A DNA stretch of 64,000 bases, taken from contig NZ_CP081120.1 in NCBI RefSeq assembly GCF_025141935.1, positions 1-64,000 on the forward strand, read 5' to 3'. Each line of letters begins with the position of its first letter. Position 1 is the stretch's first letter. The notes under the pieces were generated by a model. The model saw only the letters and a program-made list of their open reading frames with translations. It was not told where the DNA came from and did not search any database. A program made the translations under genes and the position numbers. Shown in pieces: positions 45,389 through 55,300 of the stretch. This DNA is from Sulfitobacter sp. S190 (GTDB taxonomy: Bacteria > Pseudomonadota > Alphaproteobacteria > Rhodobacterales > Rhodobacteraceae).

Positions 45389-45838
45389 TTGACCGATTTT
45401 CTGAGCATTGCTTACCCATGGATCAAAGCGGTCCATATCATGGCCGTCATCTCGTGGATGGCCGCGTTGTTCTACTTGCCGCGTTTGATGGTGCACCACA
45501 CCGAAAAGGTCGGGTTGAGCGGCGAAACGCACGACTTGTTCGCCATGATGGAATACAAGCTTGCCAAGGTGATCATGTCACCAGCGATGATGGCCACATG
45601 GGTGTTCGGGCTGTTGTTGGTCCTAACCCCCGGGATTGTCGATTGGGGCGCTGTGTGGCCCTACCTGAAGGGTGCAGGGGTCATCGCTATGACAGTGTTT
45701 CATGTGTGGCTGATGCGCCGGATGCGGGGCTTTCAACGTGCAGAGAATACGCTGACAGGGCGGCAGTACCGGTTGATGAACGAAGTGCCCACGGTGCTGA
45801 TGATCCTGATCGTCGTGTCTGTGTCCGTCAAATTCTGA
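45389..45838 (+). CDS. hemJ: Protoporphyrinogen IX oxidase HemJ
   Basis: A 149-residue membrane protein with four helices and the HemJ/UPF0093 features. The conserved histidine is in WIKAVHIMAVISWMAALFYLPRL (quoted in part), then HVWLMRRMRGF and a C-terminal RLMNEVPTVLMILIVVSVSVKF region. It oxidises protoporphyrinogen to protoporphyrin in haem synthesis. The start is TTG with CCGGAG about nine bases upstream. It is the first gene to the right of the probable origin. Confidence 0.9.
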   Translation: MTDFLSIAYPWIKAVHIMAVISWMAALFYLPRLMVHHTEKVGLSGETHDLFAMMEYKLAKVIMSPAMMATWVFGLLLVLTPGIVDWGAVWPYLKGAGVIAMTVFHVWLMRRMRGFQRAENTLTGRQYRLMNEVPTVLMILIVVSVSVKF

Positions 45839-45969
45839 GGCCGGATTGACAGACGGGCCACAAATGCCTAACTACGCGGGACCGCCCCGTCCTGGGACCG
45901 GAGTATTCTGACCTACTGCTGGAACACATCGCGCGCACCCGAGAGGGGCAGGGCGCTAAAGGTATATCG

Positions 45970-47241
45970 ATGACAATTGAAAAACTGAACCTTGCTGATC
46001 TCAAGGCGAAATCCCCAAAAAGCCTTCTGGCGATGGCCGAAGAGCTGGAGATCGAGAACGCATCGACGATGCGCAAAGGCGAGATGATGTTCCAAATCTT
46101 GCGCGAACGCGCGGATGAAGGTTGGGAAATCTCCGGTGATGGTGTTCTCGAGGTGCTCCAGGACGGTTTCGGCTTCCTGCGCTCGCCCGAGGCGAACTAT
46201 CTGGCCGGACCTGACGATATCTACGTGTCGCCCGACATGATCCGCCAGTGGTCCCTGCGGACCGGTGACACGATCGAAGGGCATATCAAGGCGCCTGACG
46301 ACAGCGAGCGTTATTTCGCGCTGACCGAAGTGACCCAGATCAATTTTGAATCGCCCGAGCAGGCGCGACACAAGGTTGCGTTTGAAAACCTCACACCGCT
46401 GTATCCGGATGAGCGTTTGCAGATGGAAGTGGACGATCCAACGGTCAAGGATCGTTCGGCGCGGATCATCGATCTGGTGTCGCCAATCGGTAAGGGGCAG
46501 CGGTCACTGATCGTGGCGCCGCCGCGGACGGGTAAAACCGTGCTGCTGCAAAACATCGCCAATTCGATCGAGAAGAACCACCCGGAATGCTATCTGATCG
46601 TTCTGCTGATTGATGAACGTCCCGAAGAGGTGACGGATATGCAAAGGTCGGTGAAGGGGGAAGTCGTTTCGTCCACCTTTGACGAACCCGCGACGCGGCA
46701 CGTAGCAGTGTCCGATATGGTGATCGAAAAAGCGAAGCGGCTTGTCGAACATAAGCGCGACGTTGTGATCCTCCTCGATTCCGTGACCCGACTGGGCCGC
46801 GCGTTCAACACCGTGGTTCCGTCGTCGGGCAAGGTTCTGACCGGTGGTGTCGACGCGAACGCATTGCAACGTCCCAAGCGTTTCTTCGGTGCGGCGCGGA
46901 ATATCGAAGAGGGGGGTTCGTTGACGATCATCGCGACCGCCCTGATTGATACGGGCAGCCGGATGGACGAGGTGATCTTTGAGGAATTCAAAGGCACCGG
47001 TAACTCTGAAATCGTTCTGGATCGCAAAATTGCCGACAAACGCGTGTTCCCTGCGATCGATATTCTCAAGTCCGGTACCCGGAAAGAAGACCTGCTTGTC
47101 GACAAGGTCGATCTGCAGAAGACGTTTGTCCTGCGCCGCATTCTGAATCCTATGGGGACAACAGACGCGATCGAGTTCCTGATTTCGAAATTGAAGCAGA
47201 CCAAGACCAATTCCGACTTTTTCGACTCGATGAATACGTAA
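45970..47241 (+). CDS. rho: Transcription termination factor Rho
   Basis: A 423-residue hexameric RNA helicase. The N-terminal helix bundle and cold-shock RNA-binding domain include [22 protein letters not shown] (quoted in part), followed by the ATPase domain with PPRTGKT at 184-190 and [13 protein letters not shown]. The Q- and R-loops are present, and a C-terminal [11 protein letters not shown] block ends the domain. A TTGACA box at 45846-45851 in the 131-base leader may be its -35, but the -10 is poor. Confidence 0.97.
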   Translation: MTIEKLNLADLKAKSPKSLLAMAEELEIENASTMRKGEMMFQILRERADEGWEISGDGVLEVLQDGFGFLRSPEANYLAGPDDIYVSPDMIRQWSLRTGDTIEGHIKAPDDSERYFALTEVTQINFESPEQARHKVAFENLTPLYPDERLQMEVDDPTVKDRSARIIDLVSPIGKGQRSLIVAPPRTGKTVLLQNIANSIEKNHPECYLIVLLIDERPEEVTDMQRSVKGEVVSSTFDEPATRHVAVSDMVIEKAKRLVEHKRDVVILLDSVTRLGRAFNTVVPSSGKVLTGGVDANALQRPKRFFGAARNIEEGGSLTIIATALIDTGSRMDEVIFEEFKGTGNSEIVLDRKIADKRVFPAIDILKSGTRKEDLLVDKVDLQKTFVLRRILNPMGTTDAIEFLISKLKQTKTNSDFFDSMNT

Positions 47242-47269
47242 ATACGTTTTAATTCAGAGGCTTAGGTCA

Positions 47270-48553
47270 ATGGATACGATTTTTGCCCAAGCGACTGCTG
47301 TGGGGCGGGCCGGCGTGTCCGTCGTTCGGATTTCCGGTCCGCATGCCAGGGAAATTTCAGGGCAGATGGTCGGCGGGTTGCCGGAACACCGGCAAACAGC
47401 ACTACGGATGGTTCGGGGAACTGACGGCGGGTACATCGATCAGGCGCTGGTCATCAGGTTCGATGGCCCCAACAGCTTTACTGGCGAGGATGTCGTTGAG
47501 CTTCACTTGCACGGCAGTATCGCAATTCTCAAACGTGTCCTTCTGGAGCTAGGGTCGAAGCCCCACGCCCGTTTGGCCGAACCCGGTGAATTTACACGCC
47601 GCGCGCTCGAGAACGGGAGGCTTGATCTTGTCCAGGTCGAAGGCCTTTCGGACCTTATTGAGGCGGAAACTGAAGCGCAGAGGAAACAGGCGCTGAAGGT
47701 ATTGTCCGGGATGCTTGGCAATAAGGTCGAGAGTTGGCGGGCCGCGTTGATCCGTGCGGCCGCTTTGCTGGAAGCGACAATCGATTTTGCGGATGAAGAT
47801 GTGCCGGTGGACGTGACTGGTGAAGTGCGTGAGCTGCTGGATGGCGTGCGGGCGGATGTTCAGATTGAAATTGATGGCACAGAGTCGGCCGAGCGCATAC
47901 GCACCGGATTCGAAGTTGCGATTGTTGGTGCGCCGAATGTCGGAAAATCCACCCTCCTGAACCGCTTGGCAGGTCGTGACGCGGCGATAACATCGGAAAT
48001 TGCGGGTACGACGCGGGATGTGATTGAAGTACGCATGGATCTTGGCGGTTTGCCTGTTACGCTCCTTGATACGGCCGGAATTCGCGAGAGTGACGACACG
48101 ATTGAAAATCTTGGCGTGCAGCGCGCGCTGTCACGCGCGTCGGACGCGGATGTCAGGATTTTCCTTTTGGACGGTGATGACCCCAAATTGGATCCACTGG
48201 AGTCCGATATCGTCTTGACGGCGAAAGCGGATCGATTAAACGCGGGGTATCCAGCGATTTCCGGACAGACCGGCGCGGGCGTCGAGGAGTTGCTAAACGA
48301 CCTTCAGGAAAAACTCGGCGTTTTGGCTGCGGATGCTGGACTTGCCACGCACGCGCGGCATGCAGTGGCGATGCAAAGTGGCATTGATGGCATTGATGCT
48401 GCGACGAATATCTTGGATCAGGGCCCCGACCTCTATGATCTTGCGGCGGAGGAATTGCGTGTGGCAATTCGCTCATTTGAGGCGTTGGTTGGTCGCATTG
48501 ACGCAGAGAATCTGTTAGATGAGATATTCGCCAGCTTCTGTCTTGGAAAATGA
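47270..48553 (+). CDS. mnmE: tRNA modification GTPase MnmE
   Basis: A 427-residue GTPase. The N-terminal tetrahydrofolate-binding domain starts MDTIFAQATAVGRAGVSVVR, a helical domain follows, and the G domain has GAPNVGKST at 220-228 with DTAGIRES. The C-terminal motif CLGK (424-427) is intact. With MnmG it installs carboxymethylaminomethyl groups at U34 of tRNA. mnmG follows with 12 bases between, across a parS site. The G/C content here is visibly lower than in the left half of the window. Confidence 0.96.
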   Translation: MDTIFAQATAVGRAGVSVVRISGPHAREISGQMVGGLPEHRQTALRMVRGTDGGYIDQALVIRFDGPNSFTGEDVVELHLHGSIAILKRVLLELGSKPHARLAEPGEFTRRALENGRLDLVQVEGLSDLIEAETEAQRKQALKVLSGMLGNKVESWRAALIRAAALLEATIDFADEDVPVDVTGEVRELLDGVRADVQIEIDGTESAERIRTGFEVAIVGAPNVGKSTLLNRLAGRDAAITSEIAGTTRDVIEVRMDLGGLPVTLLDTAGIRESDDTIENLGVQRALSRASDADVRIFLLDGDDPKLDPLESDIVLTAKADRLNAGYPAISGQTGAGVEELLNDLQEKLGVLAADAGLATHARHAVAMQSGIDGIDAATNILDQGPDLYDLAAEELRVAIRSFEALVGRIDAENLLDEIFASFCLGK

Positions 48554-48557
48554 GGAT

Positions 48558-48573
48558 TGTTTCACGTGAAACA
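48558..48573. promoter_or_regulatory. parS site 1, exact ParB palindrome at the mnmG start
   Basis: TGTTTCACGTGAAACA is a perfect 16-bp palindrome matching the parS consensus for chromosomal ParB. It spans the mnmG translation start. The GTG start codon is the right half of the central CACGTG. parA and parB lie 2.5-3.3 kb downstream. Confidence 0.95.
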
Positions 48574-50428
48574 TTTTGATGTCGTTGTAATTGGGGGAGG
48601 GCATGCCGGGACGGAAGCCGCGCATGCTGCCGCCCGTCTGGGCGCAAACACAGCGCTTGTTACGATGTCTCGGGATACAATTGGTGTCATGTCCTGCAAT
48701 CCGGCGATCGGTGGGCTAGGCAAAGGGCACCTAGTGCGAGAGATTGACGCCTTCGACGGTGTCATGGGGCGCGTTGCGGATAAAGCCGGCATCCAGTTCC
48801 GTCTTCTGAATCGTCGCAAAGGTCCAGCCGTTCAGGGACCGCGTACGCAGGCGGATCGCGAAATCTATCGGTCGGCGATGTCGTCGGAAATGGAATCTCA
48901 CCCCTGTATTACGATTATTGAGGGAGAGGTCGTTGACCTTTCGATGGAAGGCGGCTCCGTTACCGGTATTGTCTTGGCTGATGGCTCGTCTTTGGAAAGC
49001 CAGGCCGTTATTTTGACCACCGGGACATTCCTGCGTGGCGTTATCCATATCGGAGACGAGCAGCATAGTGGTGGGCGAATGGGCGATAAGCCGTCTATCC
49101 GCCTCGCTGAACGGATTGATGACTTTGGCGTCGCCTTGGGGCGGTTGAAGACAGGCACACCGCCGCGTCTCGATAACCGGACAATTGATTGGTCAGGCCT
49201 CGCGCTGCAAGAGGCGGATGCCGATCCCGCCCTTTTCTCGTTCATGTCAGACAAGGCGCAAGCCCGTCAGATCGCGTGCGGCATCACGCATACTAACGAG
49301 AAAACACACGATATTATCCGCGAGAACCTCGAAAGATCAGCGATGTACGGGGGCCATATTGACGGTGTTGGGCCGCGATATTGTCCGTCGATTGAGGATA
49401 AGGTCGTAAGGTTCGCCGATAAAACCTCTCATCAGGTCTTTTTGGAGCCCGAAGGTCTTGATGACCCAACGATTTATCCCAACGGTATTTCGACATCCCT
49501 TCCGATATCGGTCCAGGAGCAATACGTTCGCTCTATCGACGGTTTGGAAAACGTCCAGATTATGCAGCCCGGGTACGCCATTGAGTACGATTACGTTGAT
49601 CCTCGCGCTTTGCGTCAAACTCTGGAGCTAAAGGACGTGTGTGGTTTGTACTTGTCGGGTCAGATCAATGGTACAACCGGGTATGAGGAAGCGGCCGCGC
49701 AAGGGATGGTCGCCGGGCTGAACGCTGCGCTGGCTGTGCAGAACCGTGATCCGATCCATTTCAGCCGGACCGACAGCTATATTGGTGTGATGATCGATGA
49801 TCTAACATCGAAAGGCGTAAGTGAGCCTTATCGGATGTTCACGTCTCGCGCCGAATTCCGGCTATCTTTGCGCGCCGATAATGCGGACCAGCGGTTGACG
49901 CCGGTAGCGATCGAGTTGGGCTGTGTTTCCGAAACCCGCCAGCGAACGTTCAACGAAAAACGCGACGCGCTAGCGGACGCGCGCAATTTGCTGGAAAACA
50001 CAAGCTTTACACCCAAAGCAGCGGCTGAAGTCGGCATAAAGATCAATCAGGATGGTCAAAGACGCACCGCTTTTCAGTTGCTCGCATTTCCTGAAGTCGA
50101 TTTCTCTACAATTAGCAAGCTGTCGGATAAATTCACTTCAATTGCTCCCAAGATCGCGGAGCAGGTGGAGAAGGATGCATTGTACGCGAATTATATTAAG
50201 CGGCAGCAGAATGATGTTGCTTTGCTCAAGAAAGACGAGCAGGAGCGGATACCGTCTGACTTCGATTATGTCGCAATCGATGGCTTGTCGAATGAACTGA
50301 CAGCAAAGCTCAACGCGTCACGCCCGGAAACGCTTGCGCAAGCAGCGAAGGTCGATGGTATGACGCCCGCGGCGCTTACCTTGATCCTTGCTATTCTGAG
50401 GAAGCGTGCGAAGAGAAAATCGGCATGA
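48566..50428 (+). CDS. mnmG: tRNA uridine 5-carboxymethylaminomethyl modification enzyme MnmG
   Basis: A 620-residue FAD enzyme with [10 protein letters not shown] near the N-terminus, the conserved [21 protein letters not shown] and GGRMGDKPS regions, and a C-terminal helical domain. It works with MnmE on U34 of tRNA. The GTG at 48566 is preferred because GAGG lies 10 bases upstream. A TTG at 48557 would add MFH-type residues but has no usable ribosome site. The start lies inside parS. The stop overlaps rsmG (ATGA). Confidence 0.96.
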   Translation: MKHFDVVVIGGGHAGTEAAHAAARLGANTALVTMSRDTIGVMSCNPAIGGLGKGHLVREIDAFDGVMGRVADKAGIQFRLLNRRKGPAVQGPRTQADREIYRSAMSSEMESHPCITIIEGEVVDLSMEGGSVTGIVLADGSSLESQAVILTTGTFLRGVIHIGDEQHSGGRMGDKPSIRLAERIDDFGVALGRLKTGTPPRLDNRTIDWSGLALQEADADPALFSFMSDKAQARQIACGITHTNEKTHDIIRENLERSAMYGGHIDGVGPRYCPSIEDKVVRFADKTSHQVFLEPEGLDDPTIYPNGISTSLPISVQEQYVRSIDGLENVQIMQPGYAIEYDYVDPRALRQTLELKDVCGLYLSGQINGTTGYEEAAAQGMVAGLNAALAVQNRDPIHFSRTDSYIGVMIDDLTSKGVSEPYRMFTSRAEFRLSLRADNADQRLTPVAIELGCVSETRQRTFNEKRDALADARNLLENTSFTPKAAAEVGIKINQDGQRRTAFQLLAFPEVDFSTISKLSDKFTSIAPKIAEQVEKDALYANYIKRQQNDVALLKKDEQERIPSDFDYVAIDGLSNELTAKLNASRPETLAQAAKVDGMTPAALTLILAILRKRAKRKSA

Positions 50429-51033
50429 GCGAGAAAAGCGCCGCAAATGTTTCACGTGAAACATTCGACAGATTAAAAGCGTTTGAAGCGCTTGCGGTGA
50501 AGTGGACCAAGAAGATCAACTTGGTCTCCTCTAATGACAGTCAGCACATTTGGGACCGGCATATCGTTGATTCACTACAGGTGTACCAACTGGCACCAAC
50601 CGAAGGCGATTGGCTCGACCTCGGCAGCGGTGGTGGGTTCCCCGGTCTGGTAGCCGCGATATTGGCGAAAGAAGCGCAGCCTGCGCGGCGTTTTACGCTC
50701 GTCGACAGTGATCAGCGCAAGTGTACGTTCCTTCGAACGGTAGCGCGGGAGCTGGAATTAAACGTATCAGTACTAAGCGAGCGGATAAACGATGTGCCAC
50801 CGCAAGATGCGTCAGTCGTCTCCGCGCGTGCTCTTGCAGAATTATCAACGCTTCTCGAATTTGCCGACCGCCATATGCGCGCGGATGGTATCGCTTTATT
50901 CTTGAAGGGTGCGCGTTGGCGCGAAGAAAGTGCTGACGCAAAACGCAAATGGCAGTACGTTGAAGAGGCGGTTCAGAGCGAAACCAATCCCGACGCTGTT
51001 ATTTTGAAGATCAAGGAGCCTGTACGTGTCTGA
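50425..51033 (+). CDS. rsmG: 16S rRNA (guanine-N7) methyltransferase RsmG
   Basis: A 202-residue SAM-dependent methyltransferase with [20 protein letters not shown], the SAM loop [17 protein letters not shown] and [13 protein letters not shown]. It methylates G527 of 16S rRNA. Residues NVSRETF near the N-terminus are encoded by a parS palindrome. The ATG overlaps the mnmG stop, and the end overlaps the parA GTG start by eight bases, so mnmG-rsmG-parA-parB form one coupled block. Confidence 0.95.
   Translation: MSEKSAANVSRETFDRLKAFEALAVKWTKKINLVSSNDSQHIWDRHIVDSLQVYQLAPTEGDWLDLGSGGGFPGLVAAILAKEAQPARRFTLVDSDQRKCTFLRTVARELELNVSVLSERINDVPPQDASVVSARALAELSTLLEFADRHMRADGIALFLKGARWREESADAKRKWQYVEEAVQSETNPDAVILKIKEPVRV
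50448..50463. promoter_or_regulatory. parS site 2, exact ParB palindrome inside rsmG
   Basis: A second exact copy of TGTTTCACGTGAAACA lies within the rsmG coding sequence, encoding VSRET, 1.89 kb from the first copy and about 0.6 kb before parA. Confidence 0.95.
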
Positions 51034-51853
51034 TCTTTCTCGTCCTCAAGGACCGAAAATTGTGGCAGTTGCGAACCAGAAGGGTGGTGTGGGCAAGACC
51101 ACGACCACAATTAACCTTGCCGCGGCTTTGGCGGAGGAGGGGCTTCAGGTTCTGGTTATCGATCTGGACCCACAGGGCAATGCATCGACAGGGCTGGGCA
51201 TTGATTTGGATGACCGGGAATTCACGACCTACGAGCTGCTGCTCGAGGACATTGATTTGAAGAATGTGATCCTGCCCACGGAGACCCGTGGACTGTCCAT
51301 CGTGCCTGCGACTGTAGATCTGAGCTCGGCGGATCTTGAGCTTCTTACCAATGAGAAGCGCAGCTTTCTCCTGCATGATGCCCTGCGGCAAACGCAAATG
51401 GATCAATTCGCCTTCGACTATATCCTGATCGACTGCCCCCCGTCGCTTAATCTTCTGACAGTGAACGCAATGATTGCATCCCATTCGGTGCTCGTGCCGC
51501 TGCAGAGCGAGTTTTTCGCGCTTGAGGGTTTGTCCCAGCTGATGCTGACGATCCGCGAGGTCCGGCAAGCAGGCAACAAGGATCTGCGTATTGAGGGGGT
51601 TGTCCTCACGATGTACGATCGTCGGAATAATCTATCGCAACAGGTTGAGGCAGATGCGCGTCAGAACCTTGGCGACCTGGTCTTTCGGACGATGATCCCG
51701 AGAAACGTCAGGGTGAGCGAGGCGCCAAGTTTTGCGATGCCGGTATTGAGCTACGACAGCCAATCGAAGGGCGCAATCGCCTATCGTGAGTTGGCCCGCG
51801 AGCTTTTGAAAAATAACAAGATTGAAGCCAAAGAGGTGCAGCATGTCGAATAG
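51026..51853 (+). CDS. parA: Chromosome partitioning ATPase ParA (Soj)
   Basis: A 275-residue deviant-Walker ATPase with KGGVGKTT at 19-26, LVIDLDPQGNASTGLG and ILIDCPPSLNLLTVNAM. The short N-terminus marks it as chromosomal type Ib/Soj rather than plasmid ParA with an HTH. It forms the gradient that moves ParB-parS complexes. The start is GTG and overlaps rsmG by eight bases. parB begins inside its last codons. Confidence 0.96.
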   Translation: MSDLSRPQGPKIVAVANQKGGVGKTTTTINLAAALAEEGLQVLVIDLDPQGNASTGLGIDLDDREFTTYELLLEDIDLKNVILPTETRGLSIVPATVDLSSADLELLTNEKRSFLLHDALRQTQMDQFAFDYILIDCPPSLNLLTVNAMIASHSVLVPLQSEFFALEGLSQLMLTIREVRQAGNKDLRIEGVVLTMYDRRNNLSQQVEADARQNLGDLVFRTMIPRNVRVSEAPSFAMPVLSYDSQSKGAIAYRELARELLKNNKIEAKEVQHVE

Positions 51854-52736
51854 TCAGGAGCGAAAGCGGGGCTTGGGCCGGGGGCTTTCCGCGTTGATGG
51901 CTGATGTTACTGAAACAGAGACCATCGTTGCAAAGGGTCCTGCCGCTGCAGATCAAATGGTGCCGATCGAGCGGGTTTCGCCGAATCCGGATCAGCCGCG
52001 CAAACAGTTTGTTCAGGGCGATCTGGATGATTTGGCGGCGTCGATTAAGGAAAAAGGCGTTCTGCAGCCGTTGATCGTGCGCAAGCGCGCTGATGATACG
52101 TTTGAGATTGTAGCGGGAGAGCGGCGGTGGCGGGCGTCGCAGATGGCGCAGCTGCACGAGTTGCCCGTTATCGTGCGGGAATATAGCGACATCGAAGTTC
52201 TCGAAGTCGCGATCATCGAAAATATTCAGCGGGCTGATCTGAATGCCGTGGAAGAGGCGGCCGGATACCGCCAGCTGATGGACAAATTCGGTCATACGCA
52301 GGAAAAAATGGCCGAAGCACTTGGCAAGAGCCGGAGCCACATCGCGAATTTGCTGCGGCTACTCAATCTGCCGATGCCAGTTCTTGATTTGCTGCGGCAA
52401 GGGGATCTGAGCGCGGGTCATGCACGCGCGCTTATCCCAGCGCAAGATCCGATGAAGCTGGCGCAGCAGGTTGTAAAGGGTGGATTGTCCGTCCGTGCGA
52501 CGGAGGCTTTGGTCAAGAAAGAGCAGTCGGCACAGGATGGAACCAAAGCGCCAAAACGGCCACCGTCGGACGAGAAAGACGCCGATACGCGGGCTTTGGA
52601 GGGCGATTTGTCCGCCGGTCTTGGCATGAAAGTTACGCTGAACCATAAGGCCGGCGCGGAGAAGGGCCAGGTAATCGTGCACTACGCTTCAATGGACCAG
52701 TTGGATGAGATTTGCCGTATCTTGGGCGGAAATTAA
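51843..52736 (+). CDS. parB: Chromosome partitioning CTPase/DNA-binding protein ParB (Spo0J)
   Basis: A 297-residue ParB with the KRGLGRGLSALM opening and the CTP-binding N domain (SPNPDQPRKQF, GERRWRAS, IENIQRADLNAVEEA). The HTH domain has KMAEALGKSRSHIANLLRLLNLP and LSAGHARALI, and a C-terminal dimerisation domain follows. It loads at parS and spreads along DNA. It overlaps parA by 11 bases and is convergent with hemW, overlapping by four. Confidence 0.96.
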   Translation: MSNSQERKRGLGRGLSALMADVTETETIVAKGPAAADQMVPIERVSPNPDQPRKQFVQGDLDDLAASIKEKGVLQPLIVRKRADDTFEIVAGERRWRASQMAQLHELPVIVREYSDIEVLEVAIIENIQRADLNAVEEAAGYRQLMDKFGHTQEKMAEALGKSRSHIANLLRLLNLPMPVLDLLRQGDLSAGHARALIPAQDPMKLAQQVVKGGLSVRATEALVKKEQSAQDGTKAPKRPPSDEKDADTRALEGDLSAGLGMKVTLNHKAGAEKGQVIVHYASMDQLDEICRILGGN

Positions 52737-53890
52737 GCGTCAATTAGGTCGGAAATGACAGAGTTTAGGACCCTAAAACCCTGATCTGAAACGATAATTC
52801 TCGATTCCGTTTCAGACAGCATCCCGATTTCGTGCAGGTGTGAAAGGGTGTCGATGCTAAGAGGTTTCCCGGCCAGCCTTTCATAGCGCTTTGCGTCGAT
52901 GCCTTCACGCAGACGAAGGCCCATCAGCAGGAATTCAATGGCTTCATCAGACCGCGTGAGGCGCTCTCTTGGTTTTTCTGCAGAGCCTGTTTCGACAGCT
53001 TTGAGCCACATTTGCGGGTTTGAGTGACACAGCGTCGCGTTGCGCCGACCGTTCGATGTAATCCGACCATGCGCGCCCGGGCCGATGCCGATATAATCGC
53101 CGTACCGCCAGTAAATCAAATTGTGCCGTGATTGCGCGCCGTCGCGGGCGTGGTTTGATACCTCGTAGGCAGGCATCCCGGCATCCGCGCAAATCTGTTG
53201 CGTCATATCGAACATGTCGGCCCCCAGATCGTCAGTTGGTAGGCCGCGCAGCTTGCCGCGGGCGTAACGGTCACCGAAAGCTGTGCCGTCCTCGATTGTG
53301 AGCTGGTAGAGCGAAAGGTGGTCTATTGCCATGCTCAGGGCCTGTTTGAGCTCTGTTTCCCAGTCTGCAAGCGATTGATTCTGACGGGCATAGATGAGAT
53401 CGAAACTGACACGGTCAAATGTTTTGCGGGCAATATCAAAGGCCGCAATGGCTTCTTTTGCACTGTGCAGGCGACCAAGCTGTCTCAGGTCATCGTCGTT
53501 CAGCGCCTGAATGCCCATCGAGATACGATTGACGCCGCCGTCTCGATAGGCCGCGAAGCGACCGGCCTCGACCGAGCCGGGGTTCGCCTCGAGTGTGATT
53601 TCGGGATCGTTGCTGGTAGGCCAAAGCGTGCGGATTGTTGCAATTATCTCGGCCACGGTGTCCGGTTGCATCAGGCTGGGTGTGCCTCCGCCAAAGAAGA
53701 CGGACTGCACAATGCGCCCTTGGGTCTCTTCAGCGACCCGTCTGAGTTCGCTGAGGTACGCGGCCTTCCACGCATCCTGATCGATAAAACGCGTGACGTG
53801 GCTGTTGAAGTCGCAGTAAGGGCATTTGGCTTCGCAGAACGGCCAATGGATGTATATTCCGAATCCACCGTTGTGCCAGTCGTCAGTCAA
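52733..53890 (-). CDS. hemW: Haem chaperone / radical SAM protein HemW
   Basis: The protein is about 385 residues. The N-terminal radical-SAM site CEAKCPYC (CX3CX2C) lies in YIHWPFCEAKCPYCDFNSHV, followed by FFGGGTPSLM and VNRISMGIQAL, and a HemN C-terminal domain ends the protein. The spacing and length fit HemW, a haem-trafficking protein, rather than coproporphyrinogen dehydrogenase HemN. The proposed start is a TTG at 53890 overlapping the rdgB stop. No in-frame ATG lies closer. It is the last gene of rph-rdgB-hemW. Confidence 0.88.
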   Translation of the reverse strand: MTDDWHNGGFGIYIHWPFCEAKCPYCDFNSHVTRFIDQDAWKAAYLSELRRVAEETQGRIVQSVFFGGGTPSLMQPDTVAEIIATIRTLWPTSNDPEITLEANPGSVEAGRFAAYRDGGVNRISMGIQALNDDDLRQLGRLHSAKEAIAAFDIARKTFDRVSFDLIYARQNQSLADWETELKQALSMAIDHLSLYQLTIEDGTAFGDRYARGKLRGLPTDDLGADMFDMTQQICADAGMPAYEVSNHARDGAQSRHNLIYWRYGDYIGIGPGAHGRITSNGRRNATLCHSNPQMWLKAVETGSAEKPRERLTRSDEAIEFLLMGLRLREGIDAKRYERLAGKPLSIDTLSHLHEIGMLSETESRIIVSDQGFRVLNSVISDLIDA

Positions 53891-54494
53891 AACACTTGGC
53901 CAGCAGCTTTTTGAAGGCGTCCGCCCGATGGCTGATCGCGTTCTTTTCGTCATGGGTCATTTCCGCAAACGTGCGGGTTTCGCCGATGGGTTGGAAGATA
54001 GGATCATAGCCGTGTCCCGTTTCACCGCGCATCGGCCATTGGAACGTGCCGTCCACGAAGCCCTCGACCACCTCGTCATGTCCATCGGGCCACGCAAGCA
54101 CGAGCGTTGCGCAGAAGCGGCAGTTCCAAGGCTGTGGCGCGCCGGACTTTTCCAGCAAAGCGTGGGTCTTTTCCATCGCCATGAGAAAATCGCGCCCGTC
54201 CGGCGTTTCGGCCCAATCAGCGGTATAGACGCCTGGCGCATTGTCCAATGCAGCCACCTGTATGCCGCTGTCATCGGCGAGCGCGGGAAGACCGGTGGCC
54301 CGGGATGCCGCGTGCGCTTTGATCCGGGCGTTGCCGATGAACGTGTCTTCGGTTTCGTCCGGTTCTTCGAGATTCAGTTCCTTGGCGCCGACCACGGCGA
54401 TGCCCAAGGGGCCGAACAGCTCCTGCATTTCTTCCAGTTTTCCGGCGTTGTGGGTCGCGACAAGAATGCGGTCGCCGTCGAACTTTCGGCTCAT
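53883..54494 (-). CDS. rdgB: XTP/dITP diphosphatase (RdgB/HAM1)
   Basis: A 203-residue house-cleaning pyrophosphatase with [18 protein letters not shown] at the N-terminus, [27 protein letters not shown] and the C-terminal [10 protein letters not shown] block. It hydrolyses deaminated purine triphosphates to keep them out of DNA. It is coupled to rph by a four-base overlap, and hemW starts over its stop codon. Confidence 0.95.
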   Translation of the reverse strand: MSRKFDGDRILVATHNAGKLEEMQELFGPLGIAVVGAKELNLEEPDETEDTFIGNARIKAHAASRATGLPALADDSGIQVAALDNAPGVYTADWAETPDGRDFLMAMEKTHALLEKSGAPQPWNCRFCATLVLAWPDGHDEVVEGFVDGTFQWPMRGETGHGYDPIFQPIGETRTFAEMTHDEKNAISHRADAFKKLLAKCFD

Positions 54495-55204
54495 GCGCAG
54501 GCCGCTTTCTGGATTTGCGCCAGCTCGGCAACGCCTTTCTCGGCAAGATCCAGCAGCTCGTTCATCTGATCACGCGTGTAGGTGGCGCCCTCTGCGCTCA
54601 TCTGTGTTTCGATCATCTGCCCGCTTTCGGTCATGATGAAATTACCGTCGACGCCCGCCTCGGAATCTTCGGGGTAATCGAGATCAAGCACCGGTTGACC
54701 CGCGTAGATGCCGCAGCTGACGGCAGAGACGGGATCCACGAGTGGATCGGTTGTCACGTCACCCGCTTTCATAAGTTTGTTGACCGCCAGCCGCAGTGCG
54801 ATCCAGCCGCCGGTGATGGAAGCGCACCGGGTCCCGCCATCGGCCTGCAGGACATCGCAATCGACCGTAATCTGCCGTTCGCCCAGCGCTGAGCGATCGA
54901 CACCTGCCCGCAAGGATCTGCCGATGAGCCGTTGAATTTCGACGGTGCGGCCACCCTGTTTGCCCGCGGAGGCTTCGCGGCGCATTCGCGTATTGGTGGC
55001 ACGGGGCAGCATGCCGTATTCGGCGGTGACCCAGCCCAGCCCCGATCCCTTGATGAACGGCGGCACGCGGTCCTCGATGGTCGCAGTGCACAGCACGTGC
55101 GTATCGCCCACTTTGATCAATGCGGAGCCTTCGGCGTGTTTCGTGAAACCGACCTCGACAGATACGGCGCGCATTTCGTCAAGTTTCCGACCGGATGGAC
55201 GCAT
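54491..55204 (-). CDS. rph: Ribonuclease PH
   Basis: A 237-residue phosphorolytic 3'-5' exoribonuclease with [24 protein letters not shown]-like [26 protein letters not shown] and [13 protein letters not shown]. It trims tRNA 3' ends. It heads the leftward rph-rdgB-hemW operon and is divergent from hrcA. The ATG at 55204 gives the canonical N-terminus. Confidence 0.96.
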   Translation of the reverse strand: MRPSGRKLDEMRAVSVEVGFTKHAEGSALIKVGDTHVLCTATIEDRVPPFIKGSGLGWVTAEYGMLPRATNTRMRREASAGKQGGRTVEIQRLIGRSLRAGVDRSALGERQITVDCDVLQADGGTRCASITGGWIALRLAVNKLMKAGDVTTDPLVDPVSAVSCGIYAGQPVLDLDYPEDSEAGVDGNFIMTESGQMIETQMSAEGATYTRDQMNELLDLAEKGVAELAQIQKAACA

Positions 55205-55300
55205 GGTGATGTTCCTTTGTGTGATTTGCCTTCGGGGATAGCCCCCCCTCCCTTGCGGATGCAACCCCTGCGCCCTTAATGTAGTGCGAAGGAAGCCCGC

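Noticed and set aside
45846-45874. Promoter of rho with perfect TTGACA
   Set aside because: The expected -10 position reads TAACTA, a poor match, so it is mentioned in the rho entry but not listed as a feature.
55137-55150. TGTTTCGTGAAACC inside rph, resembling parS
   Set aside because: Two central bases are missing compared with TGTTTCACGTGAAACA, so ParB spacing would be wrong. Likely chance in coding sequence.
55205-55300. Search for a CIRCE operator in the rph-hrcA gap
   Set aside because: No TTAGCACTC-N9-GAGTGCTAA-like repeat is present. A CTTGCG...CCTTAAT pair could be a heat-shock sigma promoter but is too weak to list.
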